From: Rhea pennata
Lineage: Eukaryota; Chordata; Aves; Rheiformes; Rheidae
Direction of reading: 5' to 3'
DNA length: 64,000 nucleotides
Assembly (NCBI RefSeq): GCF_028389875.1
Contig: NC_084677.1
Coordinates: forward strand, 11,140,017-11,204,016
Both the position numbers and the translations under genes were made by a program. Under the pieces are notes generated by a model that worked only from the letters and a program-made list of their open reading frames with translations, was not told the DNA's origin and made no database searches. Of this stretch, positions 12,601-27,600 are shown in pieces (within the stretch, counting starts at the first letter, position 1; each line of letters opens with the position of its first letter).

Positions 12601-15600
12601 GTAAGTGTATTCTGTATTGCATGAGAGAGAAATCAGTCCCTGTATTTTTCATATATATCTCGATACTATAAAAGGAAGCCTAACTTTCTGCAATTTTGCC
12701 CCAAAACATATTATGGAAAAGAGTGAGAAAGTGGCTGGAGGAATTTAAATGATTAAATAGAAAGGTATGTGCTCTGCTTTTTTCAGAGCAGTGACTCTGC
12801 ATGTGCTTGTACCCTAGCACTTAGGTCTTTAAATTAGTATTGATTGCTCTGCACCTTAATATATTCATTACTTTCTACAAAAGCAGCAGAGAAGCAGAAA
12901 CTTCACTGCTTTCAATCTGACTTCAAATTTCTAATTGATATAATTTAAGTCGTCCACATCTCTCTTGCAGCACAAAGCTAGAATGTGAATTGCAAGGAAT
13001 GGTTTCCACTGATGAAATAGAAATTACATTTTAGCAAAATATTGTATATAACATTTTACAGACTAACTTAAAAAGTAAACTAAAAGTTTGTTTTTCAAAA
13101 CAATACTAACTAAACCAAAGAATATCCTCGGCTAGATCAGCGGAGTGAAGCAACTGTACAATAATAAGGTAGCATTTGAATCAAATTGTTCTAAATGAAG
13201 ATAACAACCTGCTTCTGCAGGTTCGTATAAGAATATTCAAAATAATCCTTGGTGAAATGCCACATATCTCATCATCACAGAACTTGAATACACCCACTTG
13301 ATACCTTACCTGAAACAATGGCACATCCTGTGCCAAGAATTTGGCCAAGTTAACATCCAGCAAAGCCCGAAGTAACAACACACTTTCATTTTCACTTGGG
13401 TACTTCAGTTTTAAGTTTCCTGCTGCTGTTAGGACAGATTTGACAGCACGCATTCCATAATCATAGTGATGTTGAGATGATAGTTGCTCTGAGCACAAAC
13501 GGTAAGTGGCAACAATTTTCTGGGCAAGACTGTGGGTATTAAAAAATCACATGTAGAATGAAAATATCTCACCAAGCAAAGAAAATACTGAAGAAACTGT
13601 ATGCACAATTTCAGTGGAGTGACTATCAGGTGTATCAGTTAATAATATGGCCCAAAATGCCTGGGAGGTAAAGCTATAGACTGTGATGTGTCAGAGAATC
13701 TGTGCACAATTTAGTTCTGTTTGATATTACAATACCCCAATGGTTCAGTGTAGAGGTACATATCTGTCAATATGAAGTGGTAAATGAGGACTGATGATAA
13801 AGCAGGAGATTAAAAAGTATTTTCTGAAGAAACAGAAGAGAGAAAGCTTCCTGGAATCATATATCTCAAACATACATAGTCATGCATGCCTTGCACAGGA
13901 ATGAGAGGCATTTCAGACTCAATCAACATGGAAAATTCAGTGTGTCTTACCTCCGAGAATCCAAAAATCCCATTGAATAAAGTGAATTTTCTCCAATCAA
14001 AGCATAATCTGGAACCATCATAGCAACTGTTCGGAACAATGCCTGTAACAAAACAGTAAGAGATAAGCTTAGACTATGGAATAACTCGTGCTTGTTTTGT
14101 GAGTATATCAGTTCTCCATAAATTCATGAAGTTCTATACTCCGTACTCCATTTCATGACTTTAGGAATCATCTGAAATCAATAGAACGGCATTATAATTA
14201 TTACCAGAACTGTGACCTCATTGAGAGGTCTGCACTAAGCACTGTGGGTATGCCTTTAAAAAGATGCATAATCCTAAAGAACTGTTAATAGACAAAAAGG
14301 GAATTATTATTCATTCCACATTTATAGTGGATAAACTACCACACAGACTGCTTAAATGACTTGATTAAGGTCATGCAAAAAAATCAATAAATAAACTGGG
14401 AAAGAAAAGTAGCACTATATCAGTCTTTTTGCAGTGTATCAGCAACTTGTATAGAGATAATGGATTTAAATTGGGATTTGAATCTCCAAGCCATTGTAAA
14501 GAAGGAGAATTCCTATTTAAAGAAAGAGGAGTTAAAGCTGTAAACTGGTAAGTTTACAAATAAACAGTAAGATAAGACTGAGACTTTCTCTCCTTGCATT
14601 CTGTACAATCCTAAACATATTATTAAAGCTTAACTACTAGCATAGTAGAATACACTTGAATGGGTTATATCATCATATTACTCAATTGCTTTCTTTCTAT
14701 TCTTACTACAATAGACCAGAAGTTGCAAATTCTGTCCAATTTCTACAGGAAATCAGGACTGCAGATTTACCTTCAGATTATCAGGCAGCTCTGCCCGTCC
14801 AGCATACCCAGGATTCATAGTGATGAACACAGCACAAGTTGGATTGAGAGAGATCTCTGTGCCTTCAAAGATGAATGTTTTGAGTTTGCGAATAATAGCT
14901 TGCTGTATACTAAGTATTTGTTGTGCAACTACAGATAATACTTCAACCTAATAAAAACAGAACAGATCAGAAAACATAAGACACCTGGAGATAATACGAA
15001 AAATTTCTATTTATATACTTTGATGGTTGTATATTGAATTCTTCCAAGTAAAAAATCATCCTATGTAAGATCCAGTCTGATAACTTAGTCTAAATATTAG
15101 GTGTCCATTGAAGCAGTCCTCTGAAAGTTAGTGCCCCCATTGCCTATTCAACCAAGGCACAGAGGTCTATAGAGACTTCCGAAAGCCTTCAGAGGAAAAA
15201 AAAAAAAAAAATCTGCCTGAACGTAGGCATTTAAGCTAGGTGGACAGGAACTCTCCCCTGGAGGCTTCAGTTAAAAAGTTACCTCAATTCTGTTGAACTC
15301 ATCAAAGCAGGACCATGCACCAGATTGTGCCAGCCCCTTGAAGAACTTGCCCATTGCCTTGTAATCGAGACCATCCGAGCAATTAAAGACCACACACTAC
15401 AACAAAAACACACAGAGAGCATCTCTCAGAATTAACACAAAATTCATAGCATAAAAATTCTTAGAATCTAAAATGGGAAGTAATTATTACTGCTAATTTT
15501 GAATGACAGTAATAGTACAGACATAGTCCTAAATGTAAGCTTCCTGTTAACTATGTCTGTGAATAGAGAATAGGTAAAGAAGAGTGGTGCTTTCTTATGA

Positions 15601-18600
15601 ATAGCAATTCAAGAAATATCCACATCTCCAAACACAAACAACCCTAAGAAAAAATGTCTGTATTTCGGTACCTGCTTAGCTAGCGCTTTTGCTAGATCTT
15701 TTGTTGTTTCTGTTTTGCCAGTCCCAGCAGGTCCTTCTGGAGCACCACCAAGATTTAGTTTCAAGGCACCCATTAATGTCCTACAAAAACAATAATATAT
15801 GCATTAGAAGTGCAGAGTCTCTAATGGTGAATTGTTTTTGAAGGGATGGACCAGTATGAGCCTACATATGTTCCACTGGTAATGACTTACTTGCCTCCTA
15901 ATGACTTCACATCTTGCCCTATCAAACCAGCGTTTTCTCTTAACTGATTCCCAGATGTGCAAACTCACATTTATCTGCTTAGCCTACAAGGTACCTCAAG
16001 AATTCTCAATACATGCATTCATCATCCATATCTTCAATTGCTCGAACAAATGCAGTACCATAGGAAAGATGGCAGAATTTGCAAAATATGCTTCCATCAA
16101 GTGGCTCTTCATGACAAGAACTTGAAGCTGGCTTTCTAAATGAAGTCAATTTTCAGAAAGGCCTGAGAAAGTATACGAGTTGCTCCCATAAACCTGAGAA
16201 TCTTGCTCTCTAAGTGACCATCATACTAAAAACACACTCCCCATTAAAGAGTGGAGACATGTAACAATTTCCTGAATCTACAAAAGCCTTATTTAAGGGC
16301 TTCGGCCCAGAAAGTGGTTGTTAAGTTCTGTTGAACGGAGTCTGCTTGCTCACTGCTCGCACTGCAGCTTCATCTGGCAAAGGTGAACCCATAGCCTTAG
16401 CTTAGCTCTAGTTAACACCAATGACCATAATGCCCCGTTTGCACCTAAGCCACCAGCTCATGGCTCTTTTGACATCATTGTGAATGCTAGTGTACAGCAG
16501 AAGAGGAAGCCTTTGCCAGCACAGGAAATGAAAGCACATCACCACAAGCTGTATGTGATGTGATGGTGAGTTCACAGTTGCTTAGCCCCGAAGCAAAACA
16601 ACATATATTTGCCTAAAATTACCTAGTGAGATGACCTGTGCCCCCAAGGCACACTAGAAGTGAAATATCAAATCTCCTTAAGGGATGAAGTGGAACTGGA
16701 AACTAACTGCAGTCAACATCTGTGAACAGCTCTATAATTACCTCCCTTATTTTACAGTCAGGCTCACCCTATCTGTATGTCTTATTTCAAATATATTATG
16801 AAAGCTACTATACAGTTCTTCACAGTTCCATTATCGTGAGCTGCTAGGCTTTTTTAGAAGTGCATTCTTGGATACAACAGACTATAACTCTATTAGCATA
16901 GGAATCTGTATATTGTAACTATTTATACCATATTTGGGCAAAGATATATAAGACTTGCCTCCAAAACTTACAGGAAGATTTTAGGTGCTGAGGTTCCTGC
17001 TATTATTAACCGTAACAATTGAAATTAAACATAGGTCAATCAAAAAAATGAAAACATTATTCATAGACAACATGGCTTTACCTATAACATCGATCTGTCA
17101 GTGGAGTTATAACCAGGCGTAGAGAATTGCCCAGATACTCGTATCCATATTTGGCTTCTGTTGTAATCATTCGCACCATTACATCCCTATCTTCCCAGTA
17201 ATATCTCAGCTGAGAAATCCACTGGAAGTCATTAAGATCTGTGATTTTGTCTTCAGCCAGTTTTGCAACCACATCACGAGCTGCAGAAAAAGAGATAGCT
17301 TATTAAAAGATCCAAACTCATCTACCACTCTAAATGTTAGTTTACTCAAAACAATGTTTAAGTAAAAAAGTTACTTATAACTAAATATAAGTGAATCAAC
17401 ATTTAGAGCAGTAGGCTGGCTTTCATTTCAGAAAGAAAGATGCATCTGTTTTGTTTAGGGAATCATCTTAATTTGATCTATAGTGCTTGTTCTAAGTAGA
17501 TGAGAGAGAACTGTGCAGGGTTGAGAAATCTCCATCAGCCTAAAAAAGCCCTGCAATCACTTTGTAAAGGATGCTTAAAGCTAGTAGCTGAAGGAGCCTA
17601 CATGGAATACTTGCTTCCCACTACTACATGAAAGAAGAAAAAAAGAAAAAAAAAAGAAAAAAGCTTCAGTTAAATAGTTAAATGCTTGATAGGGTACAAA
17701 GTCCCATCTCTTATGATCAAGTTCTACCCTGACAAACAAGCCGGGAAAAGCCAAAGAAGTGACAAATTCTGTTTAGGACATAGAGCAAGATTCTCAACTG
17801 CTACACAGTAGCATAGTTGACCACTAAATGATGTTTAAATACTGTTAAAAGCTCATTTTCCCTTCCTCTTTTCTTTATATGTTGGAACAACCCAGGAGAC
17901 AAGTTTAGTCTTATTAAACATTAAACTGAGCTGAAGAGAGTTTCAGTGAAGACTGCAAGCACTCGAAGAAAAGTTCTGCTCCAGTACACAAATCATAGTA
18001 TTATGTAGTAAAATAAAAAGTGAAATAATTTTTATTTCAGCGTCCTTGGATGATCTAGCAACATAAGAAAATATTTTAGGGGGATATAATTACATTTTTA
18101 AGGCAGAGTTTTAGATTTCTGACTTTTGCTGAAATAACACATTTAGCAGTACAACATTTCCCAGCAGTTGAAATGCAGTTCTTTTCTGGAATTTGGTTTG
18201 AATATTCTCAAACTTAACCCCACCTCCCCACCCTTTAAGAATTAAAAACATGATCTCAAGATGGAAAAGAAACAAAAACAAAAAACTTGAAAAGCCCAAC
18301 AGATGAGCAAGATGTATACTAACATTGTTGCATTTAATAGTAACATTGCAATCAATGCTTAATAGGTAATCAAATGACACCTTTCTGCTGAATCCTATAT
18401 TGTATATGTATAACACCTATTTAAATATCTCCAGAGGTAAAACTGCTAATACTCTACTTGGACCAGGATGATAATTTCAGGGTCCTCAAATTACTAGTCT
18501 GAATTCTTCCCAATATCAAAACTTCAATAAGCACAGAGTAGATGGTGAGAGGTTTCAGGGATCTCTGTTGTGTTTTTTTTGATCCTTAACTACACATCTA

Positions 18601-21600
18601 AATTCTCTAATCCCAAGCCCCTAAGGGACCTGTCACCAGTGGAAAGCATAGTAGAGGTCCATTCCACCAAGGATCAAAGGTACCATTTCCTTTTTCTCTC
18701 CAGTAAAGGTAAAACAGCAGTTACACTGCTTCTGCTAGCTTTACTCTGCCAGGGAGATTACAAATACAAAGAGCACAGCCCTTTTACTCCTTTTGAGCAT
18801 GAGAAATGCAGCATAGCTAGAGAATGAAGCCTGCTATTCCCAGTCCTCAATCCTGCTGCAGGAAGGAAAAGGAGGATCTAAAATGTGCTGAGACTAGGCA
18901 GCTCACAAAGGTTGCTGACAGTTGCTCAGCCTGCTAGCCCAAATAAATAACTAACCGGCTCATGCGTGAGTCTAGTCTGTTTATCTAGTTTACATCTCCT
19001 GGAAATGAAAATGAGTAATGAAAATCTTTACTATAACCCTTTAACTCATTTTATGGCATGGTACTTTTGCTGGAGAAAACATTCTAGCTGCCTCTTTCAA
19101 ATAATTCACCAAAATAATGACAGCAGCTCTGCCTCAGCTGTAATGACAGTACCAGCAACTGCACATTTACCGTGTACATCAATGACCGTAAGAGCCCCAA
19201 GAGTTAGCCGAGCTCCACTGGACAGCTTCCCTCTCACTAACTCAACGATGTCTCCAATTTGTAGATTGCTCTTCTCCAGGAAATCCTGTCACAGAAATAG
19301 GACATAGGTGTTAATGCAATGCTGCAGCTAACAGTTCCTGACCTCCCATGGATGCAATCATTATACACAGCCCTTCCAACAAAACATAGTAATGGAACTC
19401 CCGGCACTAAATTCTCCTTCATATATCGCCATTTGATTTTACTAGGAACAGTTCAAAAAGCTTCACGGTCTGAAAGAAAGGAAAGTAGAAGCCTTTTATT
19501 TCTTCCTAATAGAAATGACAACATTCTGTAACAGAAGATGGAGCAGATCATCCCCATTGAGTAAATCTGGATCCAATTTCTTTTAAAACTAATATTCAGC
19601 AAACTGAAGATTTTCCTACCTTTACTATAAACATTTGGAATTACTTTCTCATAAGTCTTCATTAATGGCCTAGACAATGGGACAGAGTGCACCCTCAACA
19701 ACTTTGCAGATGCAATAAAACTGGGAAGAGTGGCTAATAGGCCAGAGGGGTGTCTGCCATTCAGAGAGATCTTGACAGGCTGGAGAAATAGGCCCACAGG
19801 AATCTCACAAAGTTCAGCAAAGGAAAATGCCAAGTCCTGCACCTAGGGAGGAATAACTTCATGCTTCAGTACGCTCTGGTGGACAACCAGCTGGAAAGCA
19901 GCTTTGCATAAAGGGCCTTGGAGATCCTAGGGGACACCAGTTTGAACATAAGCCAGCAATGTGCCCTTGCGGTAAAGGAGGCCAACGGTATCCAAGGCTG
20001 TATTAGGAAGAGCATTGCCAATAGGTCGAAGGGGGTGAGCCTCTACTTAGCACCTCTGAAGCCACATCTGAAGTGCTGTGACAAGTTCTGAGCTTCCTAG
20101 TAAAAGAGAGACATGGATATAGGGGAGCAAGTCCAGCAAAGGGCCATGAAAATGATTAAAGCATCAGATCATCAGTTATATGAGAAGAGGCTGAGAGAGC
20201 TGGGATCATTTAACCTTGAGAAGAAAAAGCCTAAGGTGGGGGGGGGGTCTGTCAGTGTGTATAAATACCTGATGAGAGAGAGTAAAGATGTTGCCAGACG
20301 CAGAAATTTAAATAAAAGAAATTCCATTTAAAAATAAGAAAAAACTTTTGCAGTGAAGGTTGTCAAACATTAGAACAGGTTGCCCAAAGAGGCTGTAGAG
20401 TCTCCATCTTAGGAGATATTCAAAACTGAACTGGACATGGGCCTGAGCAACCTGCTCTAGTTGATCCTGCTTTGAGTAGGGGAGGTTGGACTACATGATC
20501 CCCAGAGGTCCCTTCCAACCTCAAGAATTCTGTCATTCTGTAAAGTCCTTTTCATTTTTTTTAATCTATGGAGTGTTCAGGAGAATTTATTTGAAATCAA
20601 TAAATATTTTAAGTTCATCCTATTCTGACTGGATTCATGGAATAAGGTCTTCAATTGGTGTTAAACAACGCAGGTAAGTTAATTCTGGGATACAGAAACA
20701 AAATGCTAACACTAAAATCTAGCATTTGGTGTAAAAAATAATTTAAATTTCACTATTCCAATATTTAATAAGCAGCTAAAACAACCTGTTGATAGAGTTA
20801 ATGCCAAAATAAATCTTACACCATCTACCTAGTTCTGTTAGGATCTGAGAAAAGCCCGCTGAACTGAACAGAAATTATATCTATTACTTGAGTGTACTTT
20901 TGATTAGCTTCGAAGAAGTAATACCCAAGACTCTCTTGATGACAAGGGCCCTTCAAATGCACAAGGAAAGCCCCTCGTGCAAAATAACAACCTTGGCTGC
21001 TATACCTTTATTATGAGGAGAATCTAGCAATCACCAGTCAGATAACTACCATCCTATTAAAAAGAGACTTTCTGCCTACTGGCTCCCTTGCGGCTTCAAA
21101 TGTAAGGACAAGAATTATAAATAAAAATACCTGGTGTCTGATAGCAGTTTATAACTTTTTGTTTGGCATTTTTATTTATACCAGAACATCTTGTGACATG
21201 ATTTCCTTCAGTGGAACAACTGATTTACACAGAAATAAACGAGAATGAGTCTAAGACATAAGAAAAAAGAAAGTAGAAAATAAAGCACACTATGTGAGCA
21301 AACTGTAATATGCTGCTAACAGAGGATTTTCTTTGTTAGGAGGAAATTGTTATTATTAGCACTAAACTCTGATTAATTAATAAAAAGATAAAAGATAATC
21401 TTACTAGTAAAGTTCCCTTGCTTATAGCTTCAGACACTTCTTTTGTCCAGTAAATGGATGAAACACAAATAACCACCTGTCCAGGCCACTGAAGCACCCA
21501 TGTTTTTCGAGGAACCTTAAAAAAAGAATCAATTCCAGACAGACAAAGCCATGCAAACACACTAGACAATGGCATTGATAGCAATTCTTTCCACAAAGGT

Positions 21601-24600
21601 TTTTTTTAAGTCTCATGCTGAAAATAAGTGAGAATCAGCATGGAAAGCTTGGTTAATTTTCCTTCCAGAAAATCAGATGTGAAACTTTATCTGATACTAC
21701 TGAATAGGGAGATCTGGATTCCACTTAGCTTCAAATAGTTTCCTGGTTAATTTGAATTTGAGCAACTTATTCATGGGATGTTGCTTGTGAAATCTATTAT
21801 ATACTATAATTTAAAAACAGATAGTTACCTTAACATATCCCCTTATGCCATCTTGAAGAACCTTTCTTACACTAGCCAGCATCATTTCCTCTACTTGCAA
21901 AAGCCATTTTTCTACCATGCCCTTCAAACAAGAAAAACAGACGAGTCGATATACATTTCTTGATTAAACTCTGTAACTCCATTTAAAGAGCAATTGTGTT
22001 AGGCACAATTGAATTGTGTTAGACTTAAATATGCTTTCTTCTGTTCTGGGTGTGGTATATAGGGGGGGGGAAATGGAAAATCCTTAAATTCTGACAGCCC
22101 TACCGTAGTGTAACACTGCCTGGTGGCAGGCAAATTAGGCTAACACTAAAGGCAATCCAGCTCAAGAAACAGACAGGCTTTCATATAAACATGAAGAGGA
22201 AATGAAGATCACAGCTTGCAAGGTCAGTTAAGCGTGATCATTTTAACACTGGGCATGTTTTGTTCCTGGAAGATGAAGGGAAAAAAAGCGATGTCTGTAA
22301 CTCCTCTCTCTCTCTCTCTCTCTCTTTGGTAATCACTCAGCAATTCAGCTGCACACAATTGCATGGGGAATAGCAAAAAAATCAAGAACTGAACTACATC
22401 TCCAAACTTAGAAACCTGAAGTCTGTAATGGTACAATTGTGACGACCTAATCTTAATTTAAACAATCTCATAATTAGCTTATATTTACAATGTACCATCA
22501 TACCTTAAAGTTCAATTTATATTGTGAATCACTACCAGTTTTAGCAGCAGCTAAAATGGTATGAACTACTCCTTTAACACAACAGTGGGAAACATCGTTA
22601 GTGTGGGAGTAAAGTAACGACGATCCTGTAGCTTCAAGATCCAAGGTACCTTCCTTTTGTCTTCCTGCCATTTTCTATACCAGCCCAGCTCCTCTTCTAC
22701 TTTCTGTAGACACTGAATAATCCAGGTCTCACAAGCCTAATAAAACAGTGTTCAAATAACGCTCTCACTCTTGTATGACCTCGTGTGCAGTGTTCCTTTA
22801 CTTGGCTAGATGGCACTATTTCTACTCAGCTCCCTTTAACACTAATGCTCTGCCTCTTTAGTGGCAACCATTCATCTTTTCTTCATTCCTCTCTGTTTCT
22901 GCTGTGCCATGTAATGTTACATATATTTTAGAAGTAGTAGATGCATACAGATGCAGAAAGTGCTTGGAGGAATTTACCAAAAAGATGGAATGCCTTAGTC
23001 CTTTCAGTAGGAAATCCTTTTTGTATGAGATGGTACTAGTCTGCACCTTCACTTCCTAAGCACTTTCCATGATTTGATCCTAACACTATTCCCCCAGAAA
23101 CTTACACTTTAAGCAAAGCATTAGTTTAATATTATAGTAAAAAACATTACTTTTGCTTTCACTGGATAGATTTTATCTATGAAAGGAACGACTTCCTTCT
23201 CTGAGCTGATCATGCCTATGATCTCCAGGACTTCTGTGAACTCCAGTTTAGCAATTCCTTCAAAACACTTCTTTAAATGTGGCTGCACTCGAAGAGGATC
23301 CTTTGTTTCAGACAGTATTTCAAGCAGCTCATCATTAGACAGGAAAAAGAATCTGTTAGAAGAATATAATTAATGAACACGTGTTTTCCAAACATGAAAA
23401 CTATGCCAGGTGAATGTAATTGTTTTTGTTACTTAGAACATCAGTATAACAAAGGAGCAATCCCTTTTCTTAAACAGTTTTTAACATTATAGATCTCATT
23501 AGACCTGTTTTTTCAGAAGAATCTCAACATGTCCATCTTCTCATGCAGAGGAAGAGAGAAGGTTCTTAAACTCACTCAGGAAGGACTAGATACATCTATG
23601 CAGCCAGAAAAGACCTTTTTAAAAACTTACATGATTATTAGGAGCAGGACTGTATAACTTCTATGTATTATATGCCTCTGCACAGCTGAAGAGGGTAGGG
23701 CAAGGCTATAACTTGTGAATCAGTCATGGAAAGGTGGTAAGTTCCCTCAAAAATTCCCTGTAAGTGATAATGTGTTTCTAATCACAAGTTTACACTGTGC
23801 TGAGAGAGATTGTGCCTCCCCAGCTCTGCGTGTCCGTGGCATTGCAAATTTAGCTGGAGCTAAGGAAGATGAATTTAAGTCTAGAAAGAATAGGTTTTCA
23901 TTCTTTATTATGTGGGAATGTGCTTACGAAAACATGTGCTTATGAAATGATACTTACCAGCTCAGTAGAAATAGTTTCAAAGAGTTTATGCCTTTTTGTC
24001 TCTTAACTTAGGCTGTTTAATTAATTTACCTTGGGAAAAATAATCTTTTCTTCTCCAAGTAAGTATTCAACCCCTTTTGAATTTCTTCTAAGAGAGTATT
24101 TGCTTCCTGAAGTCTATCCAACATCATGGGTTGTTCAGTTGCAACAAGTACCTTTGTGTCTTTAGCCTTTATAAAAACAAACACTCAGTATTAATTGCTA
24201 CAAGTTTATATTCAATATGATTAGTATATGTCATTTTACACTGAAATTGTTATCAACGATTACATAAGTTGCAAGAGGCTAAAAAGCTAGATATTGTTGT
24301 CTTTGGTGTGTGGCTTTGTATTATTAAATATAACTAATATAAATATATATTATTTGATAGCTTTTGCTTTTTCACACAATCAGTTTTACCAATTTGAACT
24401 ATACAGACAATACTTCAAAACAGAAGCATGCACAGGAATTAAAATCTTTACCATTTTCTCCTGTATCTTGGGCTTGCTACATTTTTTCCTATTCACAAGT
24501 AAGTTTCGTCAAACATAGTCACAGCGTGTCACATTTATTTTCTGTTCTTGATATCTAAGTTGCATTTGCACTTTCTGATAACACTCTTAATGCTCAAGGC

Positions 24601-27600
24601 TACACAGCTTTCAGAACAGGCTTCATCATTCACAGGATTTGAGCTGTTATATAGGTCTCAACTTCTGTTTTGTTATACTGATTATTTCATTATCTTCATC
24701 ACACACTGCTTAATATTTTTGTGAAAGATCTCAGCTCACACTGCCACTAAGCATCTGACTTTTTAACCAGCATCTTACCTATAGGAAGATGAAAAAAGGT
24801 CCCCAATTGCATTTATTACCCCTATGGACTTACCCTGACCCCCCTAACAGCCCAGTATATTTTTACAAAAGTTTCTAATAACCATCTCACCACATACCAG
24901 ACAACAATCATACGCAAAAAGAACATTTTAGTTGCTCTAATACTGTGTGAGCCTTTAAAATCCTAATCCAAAATCCAATTAAATCAAGAGGAGACTTTCT
25001 ACAGATTGTCAGTGAACTCTGAAGCATATACTGCAAGCACAAATCATTCATCTTTCTACCTAATTCTCATCATTTTACTGTACAAAAGCTAGTATTTTAA
25101 TTCTAAATTTTCTAACTGAGCTGTACTTCATCCTGCAATATCCAGCCTCTACACAAATCTCAAAACAGTAGTGATTTAATCTACCACTCCTACTGCAAGG
25201 CTAGATTTTCGTGGGCCTTAGCAAAGGATTTTTCACTTCAGATTACAATGTCTGGAGTGATTTAAATCCAAGCATCCAACGCCAGAAAAGCTAATATATC
25301 TTTATAATAATAATAATCTTATCAATATACATAAAAACTCATGATATATTAAATATAAGCCCTTACCACTTGTGACATGATGTCCTTCCAGTATGTATCC
25401 ACAATCCCAAACTTTCTACCTTCTTCAGGCATTTGAGCTATAATGTCTTCAGAACTAAAAATTGGTTCCAAATACAACCATGTTGCCTGACATTTTAACC
25501 AGCTATCTAGAATATCTTGCATTAAAACAAGCTTTTCTTCCCAAGCCTGTAACGAAAACATTTAACACTTAAGACTTCTAAGAAATCACTTTAAATTGTA
25601 TATTGACTGAGTGACCATGTAAAATCCCAAGTTATAATTTAATTTAATGTAGTGTCTTTAGCATCGCATTCCTGTGTGGCTACTCTCAAAGCACTTTAAA
25701 AACATACCACTCTATTAGTTTTCTCTGTATTACTAGAGCCTTACAGGAAAGAAACTCTTTAAAAACCCGTAAAAAGTCAGGCACTGACAATCCAACACTG
25801 ACTCATATCTTAGCCCTACAAATAGTCCTATCAATATTACTTCTATGAAGGAAGACTTCATGTTTTAACACTGTTTCGGGACTGGTTTCTCCTTCTCTTT
25901 AAAGTAATTGATTAGAAGATAAACAACTCTCCCAAGTCTGAAGGAACACCAGACCACAGCGAATACTTCCAGGATTCTTCAAGGATATTCTCTTTACAGG
26001 AGTTGCTTTGGCTGATGTACATCTACTTTTACCTTTAGCTGACAACCTAATGAGAGGATACGCAACATCTTAAGGAAGCACATATGCACACTTGGAAAAA
26101 CCAATAACCATATCAAAGGAGAAGGGAGCTTTTAAAGTACTTACACAAGACACTGTTTTTCAGTAGTGAAAAGTAAAGCCATGTGTTTCAGTCCCAAGTG
26201 CCTAATCTGTCCTACCTATAGATCACCATGCTCCTCTTGGAGAGAGTATAGTTCAGCACTTGTGCTAGCATCAGTTTGTAGAGATGACTAAGCAGACTTT
26301 GCAAGGTGATCAACATTAAAAATAATCCGTAATTCTTTTTTCTTTCTGAATCTAGAGCATTTCAGTCTCAAACCAAATTTGGAACAGGTATGCAACAGGA
26401 CATATCAGTTATCAGGACAACCTGCTGTTGTCATCAAAAAGATGAATCATGTAACTTACAAATGTAGCTTTGTCATTTAAGAGCTAAAAACTATTTTGAT
26501 TATTGAAAGAATGGGTATTATCTTCCACCAAAAAAAGCAAAATTGTATCAAGAATTAATCTACCCGTGGCAATCAAAGGACATGAATCATTTGGCATATT
26601 AACTTAGAAAAAACCCTATTTGAACATTTTTTTAAAAAGGGAGAAATTTTAAACCAAAAAAAAGCCCCCAAAACTACTGAATATTCCTTATAAAAAATGG
26701 ACTCACTCTTGCACAAGCATTTTTTAAGCAAGTTCTGGGAGAGCAACCTAAGAAAGAAGTGCAGGGGTGACCAGCAGGGCCAGAATCTTGTCTTTTGGAG
26801 CTACTTGTGTACTTTCCATCTGATCAGTAATGAAAAGATAGTAAGACCTTGACAAGGCATCCATCAGAGTGAGTAAATATCAGCTCACAGACACTATATA
26901 CAATAGGTCCAATCTTTGGCCCCAATGCAGCTATTTTATGCAATCAGCAGTATAAAGCCATTCTAAAACCAGGTGGAGATTCTTCTGGAATAAAGGATTT
27001 CAGATAGTGTTGCTTTTGTGCCTTTCACAGTCTATCATGTAAGGTATATGCCAGGGAATGTATTTGGCCAGACTGTATTCATTAACCTGCAAGGGGTAAA
27101 TCAAGACTGTTAAGGTAGCTCTACATTAATAGTTTCCCTTCATCACCCCAGCTCTCATGGGCAGCACCTGTACCTAGGATTGGGCTTAATGTCCACAGGA
27201 AGTGATGGGATTTAGGGCTTAGAATTGCTTACAAATCTTTGGAATTAGCCAGAAAAATATTCAAGTGGTATCAGCTACTCATGGGTAACAGATTTCTGCC
27301 TTCTGCACAATCCTCTCTTTAGATTTTTTTTTTTTTTTAAACAAAAAGGAATTGCTACAGGAGGCTCTGTTTTATCAGTCCTGTAGGAGATTACACCTGT
27401 ACAAATAGGAGGACAGCTAACAAAAATCACCTTGAAACGCGTAAGGATTGTGCCAGTTCCAGAAGATTACAAATGCATTATCTCTTACAAATGGCAGACC
27501 TGTGTCTCATTATACAACACAATAGTATTTGTTTAAATCGCCTTTCCCAACACATTCCCAAGACATAAAACTAAAAAATCATGCTTATAATGACTGATTT

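Larger units (their letters stand above)
10141..19170 (-). other. DNAH3 introns 28-36: non-coding content
   Basis: The longer gaps are 10857-12218, 12354-13309, 14043-14770, 15781-17081 and 17281-19170. They are mostly unique AT-rich sequence. A short stretch at about 14330-14400 weakly resembles the tail of ancient MIR-type SINEs. No nested gene was recognised on either strand. Confidence 0.45.

Noticed and set aside
14660-14938. 92-codon plus-strand frame
   Set aside because: It is the antisense shadow of DNAH3 exon 32 and its intron, with no protein family character.
20113-20331. 72-codon plus-strand frame that looks partly protein-like
   Set aside because: It is a remnant of the CR1 reverse-transcriptase region, not a host gene.
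22304-22326. CT tract as a functional polypyrimidine tract
   Set aside because: It is on the plus strand, opposite to DNAH3; on the gene's strand it is purine-rich.
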